From assembly GCA_946408865.1 (NCBI GenBank), contig CAMJTZ010000064.1:1-9546 (forward strand): a stretch of DNA of 9,546 nucleotides. Reading direction: 5' to 3'. This DNA comes from an uncultured Clostridia bacterium (GTDB lineage: Bacteria > Bacillota_A > Clostridia > Christensenellales > Aristaeellaceae). Both the position numbers and the translations under genes were made by a program. This document shows, piece after piece, positions 1 to 5,494 of the stretch. The first letter of the stretch is position 1, and each line of letters starts with the position of its first letter. The notes below the pieces were generated by a model that saw nothing but the letters and a program-made list of their open reading frames with translations, was not told where the DNA came from and ran no database searches.

Positions 1-2
1 CC

Positions 3-1199
3 ATCATTCTTTGTCCCATCCTGGGAACCCGGGGAATCGGCTTAGCTTCTTTTATCTTCAATATCGTTTCAATCCTGATCCTGCTGGCTCATTTCCTGAA
101 AAAGAGCAATTCTCTTCGCTGGAATCTGTATTTCTCCTTCCCGATGATGAAGAATGTCCTGCGTTACAGCATTATTGATTCCAGCTCATATCTCTTTCTC
201 GCGGTTTTTACCGCCGCACTCAACGCTTTTATCAGCTCCCGGTTCGGACCGGAATATCTGATCATCGCTTCTGCCATTGCCCTGTGCCGTGAGTTTCAGA
301 TGGTCTTTGACGGCATCGGTCAGGCTGTCGGCCCGATTTTCAGCGTTTATATCGGAGAAAAAAACCATAACGGACTTCGTTCAAGTTACTCTCTGGCAAA
401 CAAAACCGCCGTTATTGAAGGCATCGCCGTCACGGTCCTTTTGGTGATCATCGCGCCGTTTGTGCCTCAATTTCTTAATGTAGCTGATCCTGTTCTTGCC
501 GAATGGGTTGTAAAGGGCGTAAGAATAACCGCGTTTGGCTCTGTATTTATCAGTATCCTGTATCTGCTTACCTCCTATTATCTGGTGATCGAGCGGATCG
601 GACTGGGACTAGCGGTATGCGCTCTGCGGGATATGATCTTCAGTGTCGGTCTTGCCGTGGTGTTCGGCATGCTTTTCGGAATAACCGGCATGTTCAGCGG
701 TGTTGCCGCTGCGCCGGCTGTTGCTTATGCGCTGCTGCTGATCTATCTGGTTGTGCGTTACGGTAAAAACGACTGTCCGCTGCTTCTCTCAAAGGTATCC
801 GGGGATCAAAATTCCTACTTATTTCATTTGAGCGTCGAAGCAGACCAGATTATCGGACTGCAAAAAAAAGTTGAAGCGCTGCTTCGGGGAAAAGGTGTGG
901 ACAACCGTACCGTTGGAAAAATCAAATTGATGATCGAAGAGCTCTATGTTCTCATTCGGGAGAAGAACGAGAATAAGAAGGTTCTCAGCGAGTTCACGAT
1001 TTTTCTGCATTCCGGGGAAATAAAGATCATCACAAAGGATGACGGCGTTCTGTTTGACCTTTCTGAGGATGATGTGATCGTCACATCTCTGGCTTCCTTT
1101 GCTGTTTCCGCTTATATGGAAAAGCTGGGAGAAGACAAATACCATCTGACCACCATGAGCTTAAATCGAAACGCCTTCGTCATCAAAACACAACCGTAA
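3..1199 (+). CDS. MATE-family transporter with C-terminal RsbW-like pseudo-ATPase domain (5' partial)
   Basis: The reading frame is open from base 3 to the TAA at 1197-1199, so the start lies upstream; the Met at 144 is internal. About 398 residues are visible. By colinear alignment with the paralogue at 7837, roughly the first 175 residues are missing. The visible part holds the last helices of the N-lobe and the C-lobe of a MATE fold (matching landmarks SIIDSS, SSRFG, DGIG, GEKN, LTSYY), then a soluble domain of about 140 residues. That domain resembles HATPase_c anti-sigma kinases: an N-box-like IEELYVLIREKN (from base 933) and a G1-like DDGVLFDL (from base 1038). The N-box Asn is replaced by Leu and no glycine-rich G2 box follows. 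MATE proteins export drugs or metabolites using Na+ or H+ gradients; the substrate here is unknown. The gene is visibly poorer in G+C than the paralogue (25 of 60 bases at 781-840 against 34 of 60 at 8041-8100). Confidence 0.85.
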   Translation: MILCPILGTRGIGLASFIFNIVSILILLAHFLKKSNSLRWNLYFSFPMMKNVLRYSIIDSSSYLFLAVFTAALNAFISSRFGPEYLIIASAIALCREFQMVFDGIGQAVGPIFSVYIGEKNHNGLRSSYSLANKTAVIEGIAVTVLLVIIAPFVPQFLNVADPVLAEWVVKGVRITAFGSVFISILYLLTSYYLVIERIGLGLAVCALRDMIFSVGLAVVFGMLFGITGMFSGVAAAPAVAYALLLIYLVVRYGKNDCPLLLSKVSGDQNSYLFHLSVEADQIIGLQKKVEALLRGKGVDNRTVGKIKLMIEELYVLIREKNENKKVLSEFTIFLHSGEIKIITKDDGVLFDLSEDDVIVTSLASFAVSAYMEKLGEDKYHLTTMSLNRNAFVIKTQP

Positions 1200-1214
1200 A
1201 AAGGAGTCTGGACT

Positions 1215-1331
1215 ATGCTGCAACCGAAGCTTTTCCTGAACTTCCGGCGACTGAGGCGATCAAAAAACGACCATACTCTTTTTCAGAATGTGGTCTGTTT
1301 TATTGATTGCTCTGTCAAAAAGCGTTACTGA
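1215..1331 (+). CDS. Possible 38-residue small ORF or gene remnant
   Basis: An ATG at 1215 follows AAGGAG (1201-1206) at 8-nt spacing, directly after the stop of the MATE gene, and opens a 38-residue frame ending with TGA at 1329-1331. The peptide starts MLQPKLFLNFRRLRRSK, is basic at its N-terminus and matches nothing I recognise. A terminator-like hairpin (1262-1304) sits inside the frame, which argues that this is either the stub of a former downstream operon gene or a chance ORF behind a good ribosome site. Confidence 0.2.
   Translation: MLQPKLFLNFRRLRRSKNDHTLFQNVVCFIDCSVKKRY
1262..1304. terminator. Bidirectional rho-independent terminator between convergent genes
   Basis: GACCATA (1269-1275) pairs with TGTGGTC (1289-1295), including one G-T pair. 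A further three pairs (TCT/AGA) lie inside, beyond a 1x1 mismatch. On the plus strand the stem is followed by TGTTTTATT. On the minus strand it is followed by G then TTTTTT, from the A-run at 1262-1267. It therefore fits both the MATE gene ending at 1199 and the minus-strand gene ending at 1393. Confidence 0.55.
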
Positions 1332-1392
1332 ATGACATTGGCATTGCGCCTTCCCTGCATCCTTTGATCAAACGGCTTTCCCGCCGGATGTG

Positions 1393-2085
1393 TCAGTTGT
1401 TTTCCTGCGTTCCGGTGCTTTCTTCTGTTGCTTCCGAAGAAGGGACATTTTCAGTTTCCGTGTCCGGCTCAACGGGGTCCGGCTCCGCCAGGCCAAGTTC
1501 CACGTACAGGTCATAGTATTCGTCATAGAGGCCGCAGACCACATCCATACCCAGATTGGGGCTGAAGGATTTCTGCAGCACAATTTCCCAGGAACCGTAT
1601 TTCTCGAACATCTCGTCCGGCGTGGGGCCGTCCTCATGACCGTAGGTTTCCAGGTTGCTGGCCTTAAGTTTCGCCAGTTCCTCCGGATCATCCGCGCAGG
1701 ACGCCAGGCGCAGGCGGTTCCGTTCCGCGGATACGGCACGGGCCATTTCCTCAATGGTGGCGCCCTCATCCCGCATCCTGAACAGGATGGTGTCCATGGT
1801 ATCCAGAGACCGGTGGTATTCCCTGCGGTTTTTCTGCGCTTCCGCCACCAGGGCCGGGTCCGTCCAGTCGTACTCCGCATAGGTGCCAAGACGGGAGGAT
1901 TCCGGATCGGGGGAGAAGCCGTACACCGCGTCCGGATTCACGACGATATCCTTCATGGCGTTGGGATTTAACGCGGGATCATGGATATAATGCCAGGGCT
2001 TCGTCTCTTCCGCAGCGGCAGCGAATCCGGCCGCGGATGTCAAAGCGAGTACAAGAACGAGCAGAAGCGATGCAATCTTTTTCAT
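1393..2085 (-). CDS. Secreted protein of unknown function
   Basis: The start is placed at 2085, giving MKKIASLLLV and 230 residues, because AAGGGGG lies just upstream and this start begins a classical signal peptide. The upstream in-frame Met at 2127 would put 14 polar residues in front of it. The signal peptide has KK, then a hydrophobic run, then likely signal peptidase I cleavage near FAAAA-EET (residue 25). The mature part is about 200 residues, soluble and acidic, with only two Cys (130 and 184) that could form a disulfide if oxidised. Recognisable stretches are GPTPDEMFEKYGSWE (153-167) and GLYDEYYDLY (185-194). The tail from about 200 is low-complexity, rich in Glu, Thr, Ser and Pro. 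I do not recognise a named family. It lies 101 bp downstream of the DMT transporter on the same strand, so co-transcription is possible, and it converges on the MATE gene across the shared terminator. Confidence 0.75.
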   Translation of the reverse strand: MKKIASLLLVLVLALTSAAGFAAAAEETKPWHYIHDPALNPNAMKDIVVNPDAVYGFSPDPESSRLGTYAEYDWTDPALVAEAQKNRREYHRSLDTMDTILFRMRDEGATIEEMARAVSAERNRLRLASCADDPEELAKLKASNLETYGHEDGPTPDEMFEKYGSWEIVLQKSFSPNLGMDVVCGLYDEYYDLYVELGLAEPDPVEPDTETENVPSSEATEESTGTQENN

Positions 2086-2131
2086 GATGAAATCCCCCTT
2101 AAGCAAATCTGTTTTTTCTGAAATCATTGCC

Positions 2132-2159
2132 GGATCCCCGTTTTGGTTCAGGGGTATCC
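2132..2159. other. Intergenic hairpin between the DMT and secreted-protein genes
   Basis: GGATCCCC (2132-2139) pairs with GGGGTATCC (2151-2159), an 8-bp stem with one bulged base and an 11-nt loop. No T-run follows on either strand, so it is not a standard terminator. On the minus strand it lies between the DMT stop and the secreted-protein start, where it could be a processing or mRNA-stability element or simply chance. Confidence 0.3.
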
Positions 2160-2186
2160 GTGCATGGGTTCCTGTTTCCGGCGAAA

Positions 2187-3155
2187 TCAGAGGAACAGCG
2201 TATCAGCGATCACCATGATACTGCCCGCGATGATTCCGATCAGGAGAATATACTGGGGCGTACTGACTTTCTCCTTCATGAAAATACGTCCTCCGACCAT
2301 GACAAGAACCGGATAGGCGGCAAGGATCGGATCGGTTGAGACTGAATTGATCGCCATTGCGTAGCTGTAAAACACAATACCGACATTGTCCGCAAGTGCG
2401 CCGAGGATCCGCGGCGCGCTGCGTTTCGTGAACGGATTATAGATCTTTTTTTCTTTTATATAAAGATATATCCAGCACCCGAGAGCAAAAATTCCGTATT
2501 CCAGGCCGATGATGATAATGGCGTCTCCTTCCGGCATGCCGAAGCCGTAGGAAGTATCCAGGCAGATGCCCGTAACAACGGTCTCCAGGCCGTCGATGAT
2601 CGCAAATAGTACGGGGAAGATCAGGGTTCCCAGGCCCCGCCGCATCCACTTTGCCTTCGGGTCCTGCGTACCGGCCCGGTTTTCCCTGTTGCGGACGACG
2701 GACAGCAGGATAATGCAGATCATAATCACCAGAATGCCTGCTGTCCGCAAAGGGGACAGAAGCTCAGAGACGGAGTCCACCCTTCCGAGGGCAAGATAAG
2801 ACAGGATCAGCAGCAGGGTGGATGTCCCGCCGCTGATGCCTTCCACGGGAGACTGCACCGTTGCCTCGTTGTAGACATACCCCTTATAGGAAATTGTGTT
2901 GACCACAGCGTAGCCTATGCCGAATACGGTGATCGGCCAGAATCGGACAGCGCTTTCCCAGATGGAGAAGGACTCTTCCCGCATAAACAGATAGACGAGG
3001 GAAATGACCAGGAAAACCATTCCGATGCAAACGGAAAACTTCAGGCAGACGTGTTCCTCTTTTTCCCCGCGGGCGCCGACTTTATACAGCAGGCTTGTGG
3101 CCGACCAGAGAAGGATCGCCAATAAAACAAACAGCAGCCAGGCAGGGTTATTCAT
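2187..3155 (-). CDS. DMT superfamily (EamA-like) transporter
   Basis: This is a 322-residue integral membrane protein with about ten hydrophobic helices (near 6-25, 40-58, 70-88, 104-123, 137-154, 175-195, 212-232, 250-270, 274-291 and 301-320). That is the two-times-five EamA repeat architecture at the family's usual length. The second repeat ends with the typical pattern seen in PVLVMVGGRIFMKEKVSTPQ followed by a Gly-rich last helix (residues 282-318). A Lys/Arg-rich cytoplasmic loop (155-173) separates the halves. The family exports or imports small metabolites such as amino acids, sugars or nucleotides; the substrate cannot be read from sequence. The start at 3155 begins MNNPAW immediately before the first helix. 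Its ribosome site is weak (AGAAAGAAGA, rather far upstream), which could matter if the structured upstream region (3156-3424) controls translation. The secreted-protein gene follows 101 bp downstream. Confidence 0.85.
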   Translation of the reverse strand: MNNPAWLLFVLLAILLWSATSLLYKVGARGEKEEHVCLKFSVCIGMVFLVISLVYLFMREESFSIWESAVRFWPITVFGIGYAVVNTISYKGYVYNEATVQSPVEGISGGTSTLLLILSYLALGRVDSVSELLSPLRTAGILVIMICIILLSVVRNRENRAGTQDPKAKWMRRGLGTLIFPVLFAIIDGLETVVTGICLDTSYGFGMPEGDAIIIIGLEYGIFALGCWIYLYIKEKKIYNPFTKRSAPRILGALADNVGIVFYSYAMAINSVSTDPILAAYPVLVMVGGRIFMKEKVSTPQYILLIGIIAGSIMVIADTLFL

Positions 3156-3185
3156 CGTATCCGGTCTTCTTTCTTCTGTCCTAAT

Positions 3186-3413
3186 TTAGCCGGATGCTGT
3201 TCCGCAGTCTTTCCGTCCGGCTGCACCCGCTGTCCGGGCCCGCATGAAGTAATATGGAACCCGCGCAGATTTTTTCTGCGCGTTTTCTTTCGGCTTTGCC
3301 TTGTTCATGCAGCTGTAGTGTGACCCCGAAAAGCTCTGTACAGCAGCGTACCCTGAACCGGGTTCTGCATCCATGCTCAGGGTGACCGCAAGGATCACCC
3401 GCACATACGCCAT
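3186..3413 (-). CDS. Possible 75-residue small ORF, or part of a structured leader
   Basis: On the minus strand AAGGAG (3429-3424) precedes ATG (3413-3411) by 10 nt, opening a 75-residue frame that stops 30 nt before the DMT gene. The peptide begins MAYVRVILAVTLSMDAEPG and ends with an Arg/Ala/Gly-rich stretch (RARTAGAAGRKDCGTASG). I see no known domain and no signal peptide with a proper positive N-terminus. Against a real protein: the sequence is densely packed with inverted repeats (3188-3222, 3262-3282, 3350-3383, 3380-3400), and the bases before the ATG also read as a promoter -10 box. It may be a leader peptide for the DMT gene, a structured untranslated leader, or one copy of a dispersed genomic repeat. 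Confidence 0.3.
   Translation of the reverse strand: MAYVRVILAVTLSMDAEPGSGYAAVQSFSGSHYSCMNKAKPKENAQKKSARVPYYFMRARTAGAAGRKDCGTASG
3188..3222. other. Hairpin upstream of the DMT gene
   Basis: AGCCGGA (3188-3194) and TCCGGCT (3216-3222) form a perfect 7-bp stem around a 21-nt loop that itself contains CTG/CAG complementarity. On the minus strand it ends about 30 nt before the DMT start codon. It would be part of any leader transcript of that gene. Confidence 0.35.
3262..3290 (+). terminator. Orphan terminator-like hairpin, plus strand
   Basis: CGCGCAGA (3262-3269) and TCTGCGCG (3275-3282) form a perfect 8-bp G+C-rich stem with a 5-nt T loop, followed on the plus strand by TTTTCTTT. This is a textbook intrinsic terminator shape. 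No plus-strand gene that it could serve lies between 1331 and 3262, so it may end an antisense or small RNA, or be an internal part of the minus-strand element. Confidence 0.45.
3350..3400. other. Pair of mutually exclusive hairpins
   Basis: Arm ACCCTGA (3350-3356) can pair with TCAGGGT (3377-3383), 7 bp. Alternatively GGGTGACC (3380-3387) can pair with GGATCACCC (3392-3400), 8 bp with one bulged A, closing a GCAA tetraloop on the plus strand. Both use GGGT at 3380-3383, so only one can form at a time. On the minus strand this lies at the very start of the small ORF or leader. Confidence 0.35.
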
Positions 3414-3441
3414 TTTATACTATCTCCTTTTTTTTAGTAAA
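3414..3441 (-). promoter_or_regulatory. Candidate sigma-A promoter for the DMT transcription unit
   Basis: On the minus strand TTTACT (3441-3436) and TATAAA (3419-3414) are separated by 16 nt. Transcription would start near 3407, just inside the 75-residue small ORF, and would give a structured leader of about 250 nt before the DMT start at 3155. The same bases contain the AAGGAG ribosome site of that ORF, so the two readings compete. Confidence 0.35.
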
Positions 3442-3556
3442 GCTGTTTTTCGAGACTCATTGATATTTCTGCAACTTTTTCATAAATTATGGCGAAATCT
3501 TGGAAGCCGGATCGTGAAAATTGCCGGAACAAAGTTTGACATTCCGGAAAACCCCC

Positions 3557-3585
3557 TTGCTTTTGGAATACAAACAGTTTATAAA
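3557..3585 (+). promoter_or_regulatory. Candidate sigma-A promoter of the 5'-nucleotidase gene
   Basis: TTGCTT (3557-3562) and TATAAA (3580-3585) are spaced by 17 nt, about 50 bases before the start codon at 3634, in an A+T-rich stretch. A perfect TTGACA at 3536-3541 lies further upstream but has no well-spaced -10 box. A strong ribosome site AGGAGG (3619-3624) lies 9 nt before the ATG. Confidence 0.5.
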
Positions 3586-3633
3586 TAAAGAGATCTGTTT
3601 CATTTAAATATTTTCTACAGGAGGGATACCGGA

Positions 3634-5310
3634 ATGAAAAAACTGATCGGATTGCTGCTGTGCCTGGCGCTGCTGCTGGGCTGCGCCGGGGCGGAGGAGG
3701 CTGCCGCGGCGACGTTGTCCAAACCGCTGGTGGTTCTGTTTACCAGCGACGTCCACTGCGGGATCGATACAAACTGGGGCTATGCCGGCCTGTGCACCGT
3801 AAAGGAGTACTACGCGAAGGACAATTATGTCCTGCTGGTGGACGACGGTGACGCCCTGCAGGGTGAACCGGTGGGCACCATGACCCGCGGCGAAGCGATT
3901 ATTGATATCATGAACGAAGTGGGATATGACATCGCCATTCCCGGCAACCATGATTTCGATTACAGCGTGCAGGAGTTCCTGAAGCTGGCGGAAAGGGCAA
4001 AATACGAATATATCAGCTGCAACTTCAACAAGGAAGGCGAGCTGGTTTTCAAGCCCTATACCATCCGGGAATTCGACGGCGTCAAGATCGGGTTTGTCGG
4101 CGTGACCACGCCGGACACCCTCCGTTCCTCCACGCCCACCTATTTCATGAATGAAGCGGGCGAGTATATCTACGGCTTCTTCCAGGACAAGACCGGCGGG
4201 AAGCTGTACGAGGCTGTGCAGAAGGCAGTGGACGGCGTCCGCGCCGAAGGCGCCCAGTACGTGATCCTGATTGCCCACCTGGGGAACGAGGAGGAATGCA
4301 TTCCCTGGAGATACAACGACGTGATTGCCAACACGAACGGCATCAACGTCGTGTTCGACGGCCACAGCCATGACTACGACAAGGTGGTCATGAAAAACAA
4401 GGATGGCGAGAACGTGATCCGCCAGGCCTGCGGCACGAAACTGGATACCATCGGCGCCCTGACCATCCAGCCGGACGGCACCATGGATACGGCCCTGCTG
4501 AGCTGGGACAGGAAAACGCCTGCCGCTCCCGAACTGTTCGGACTGCAGAATGCCGGCTCGGAAGCCGTGGCGAAAGCGACGGAAGAGCTGAACGCAAACC
4601 TCACGAAAGTGGTGGCGAAGAGCGCGGTGGACCTGGTGATCAATGATCCGACCGCCGTTACGGAAGAAGGAAAGCCCATCCGCATTGTCCGCCGGACGGA
4701 AACCAACCTGGGAGACCTGTGCGCGGACGCGTACCGCAATCAGGCCGGCGGCACGGATATTGCCTGGATCAACGGCGGCGGCATCCGCACGGAACTGAAG
4801 GCGGGCGACCTGACCCTGGGCGCCATCCTGAAAGTACATCCCTTCGGCAACAGCCTGACCGTGATCGAAGTGACCGGCCAGCAGGTGCTGGACGCCCTGG
4901 AATGGTCCGTACATGCGCTTCCGGGCGAATTTGGCGGATTCGAACAGGTTTCCGGCATTACCTTCGAAGTGGACGCCACCATAGAATCTCCGGTGACGAC
5001 AGACGAAAACGGCATGTTCTCCGGGGTCGACGCATCCAAAGAACGCCGGGTGCGCAATGTGCTGGTGGGCGGCGAAGCGCTGGATCCCGCGAAAACCTAC
5101 ACACTGGCATCCATCGACTACCAGCTGCTGAACAAGGGCGACGGATATACCATGTTCGACGGATGCACGGTTGTACAGGAATCCGTGAAGCTGGACAACC
5201 AGGTGCTGATTGATTACATCCGGGACGCCCTGAGCGGCGTGGTCGGAGAGGGGTACGATAATCCCTACGGCCAGGGGCGGATCGTTTCCGTCGGCGCGGA
5301 GAAAGAATAA
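3634..5310 (+). CDS. Exported 5'-nucleotidase / 2',3'-cyclic phosphodiesterase family protein
   Basis: The 558-residue protein hydrolyses, by family, phosphate esters of nucleotides outside the membrane for phosphate and nucleoside salvage. It has the two-domain UshA-type architecture and usual length. The N-terminal metallophosphatase domain (about 32-290) has all the metal-binding motifs: SDVH (D39, H41), DGD (D73), GNHD (105-107), AHLG (H215) and GHSH (H244, H246). The C-terminal nucleotide-binding domain (about 325-545) has ETNLGDLCADAYR (356-368), NGGGIR (380-385), HPFGNSL (402-408) and KGDGY (501-505). Export is shown by an N-terminal signal (MKKLIGLLLC). A Cys in LLLGC (residue 17) could be a lipoprotein site, but Leu at -2 is not ideal, so cleavage after the following Ala-rich stretch is equally possible. 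No C-terminal sortase motif is present. The start follows AGGAGG at 9-nt spacing. No clear terminator follows, and the next promoter begins 6 bases after the stop. Confidence 0.92.
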   Translation: MKKLIGLLLCLALLLGCAGAEEAAAATLSKPLVVLFTSDVHCGIDTNWGYAGLCTVKEYYAKDNYVLLVDDGDALQGEPVGTMTRGEAIIDIMNEVGYDIAIPGNHDFDYSVQEFLKLAERAKYEYISCNFNKEGELVFKPYTIREFDGVKIGFVGVTTPDTLRSSTPTYFMNEAGEYIYGFFQDKTGGKLYEAVQKAVDGVRAEGAQYVILIAHLGNEEECIPWRYNDVIANTNGINVVFDGHSHDYDKVVMKNKDGENVIRQACGTKLDTIGALTIQPDGTMDTALLSWDRKTPAAPELFGLQNAGSEAVAKATEELNANLTKVVAKSAVDLVINDPTAVTEEGKPIRIVRRTETNLGDLCADAYRNQAGGTDIAWINGGGIRTELKAGDLTLGAILKVHPFGNSLTVIEVTGQQVLDALEWSVHALPGEFGGFEQVSGITFEVDATIESPVTTDENGMFSGVDASKERRVRNVLVGGEALDPAKTYTLASIDYQLLNKGDGYTMFDGCTVVQESVKLDNQVLIDYIRDALSGVVGEGYDNPYGQGRIVSVGAEKE

Positions 5311-5316
5311 AATGCC

Positions 5317-5344
5317 TTGACGGCGGAATCAAAAAAAGTATAGT
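5317..5344 (+). promoter_or_regulatory. Sigma-A promoter of the partner-switch operon
   Basis: TTGACG (5317-5322) and TATAGT (5339-5344) are separated by 16 nt; TAGTAT at 5341-5346 is an alternative -10 with 18 nt. Both boxes are near consensus and an A7 run fills the spacer. Transcription would begin near 5351, leaving a leader of about 144 nt before the phosphatase start at 5495. Confidence 0.6.
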
Positions 5345-5403
5345 ATTTCTGTCATTTACTACCAAAAAAAGAGTTTCAATACTCTGTCCGTATCGGAATA
5401 GCG

Positions 5404-5467
5404 TTTTTCTGTATGCGCGCAGCTGAACGGAAGCATGCGCCATGATTGTTCCTGACTGACAGAAAAA
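5404..5467 (+). other. Possible leader stem upstream of the phosphatase ribosome site
   Basis: TTTTTCTGT (5404-5412) is the exact reverse complement of ACAGAAAAA (5459-5467), a 9-bp stem ending 9 nt before the GGGAGG ribosome site (5477-5482). The same 3' arm also matches TTTCTGTCA (5346-5354) over 9 bp, but that arm straddles the predicted transcription start. The stem is A+T-rich, so the support is modest. Confidence 0.25.
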
Positions 5468-5494
5468 TGATGCATCGGGAGGTCCGGGATCACG

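Noticed and set aside
144..1199. Taking ATG 144 as the start of the left MATE gene
   Set aside because: The frame is open back to base 3 and the upstream residues align with the right-hand paralogue, so 144 is internal.
2086..2127. Longer start at 2127 for the secreted protein
   Set aside because: It would place 14 polar residues before the signal peptide. The start at 2085 has AAGGGGG upstream and begins MKKIAS.
3156..3441. Known riboswitch (guanidine, PreQ1 or Mn2+ types) before the DMT gene
   Set aside because: I could not find the conserved core motifs of these classes; only generic stems are visible.
3536..3541. Perfect TTGACA as the -35 box of the nucleotidase promoter
   Set aside because: No acceptable -10 box lies 16-18 nt downstream; TTGCTT and TATAAA at 3557-3585 fit better.
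3604..4914. 436-codon minus-strand open frame
   Set aside because: It is antisense to the 5'-nucleotidase, whose metal-binding motifs are all in the plus frame; the minus product has no recognisable motif.
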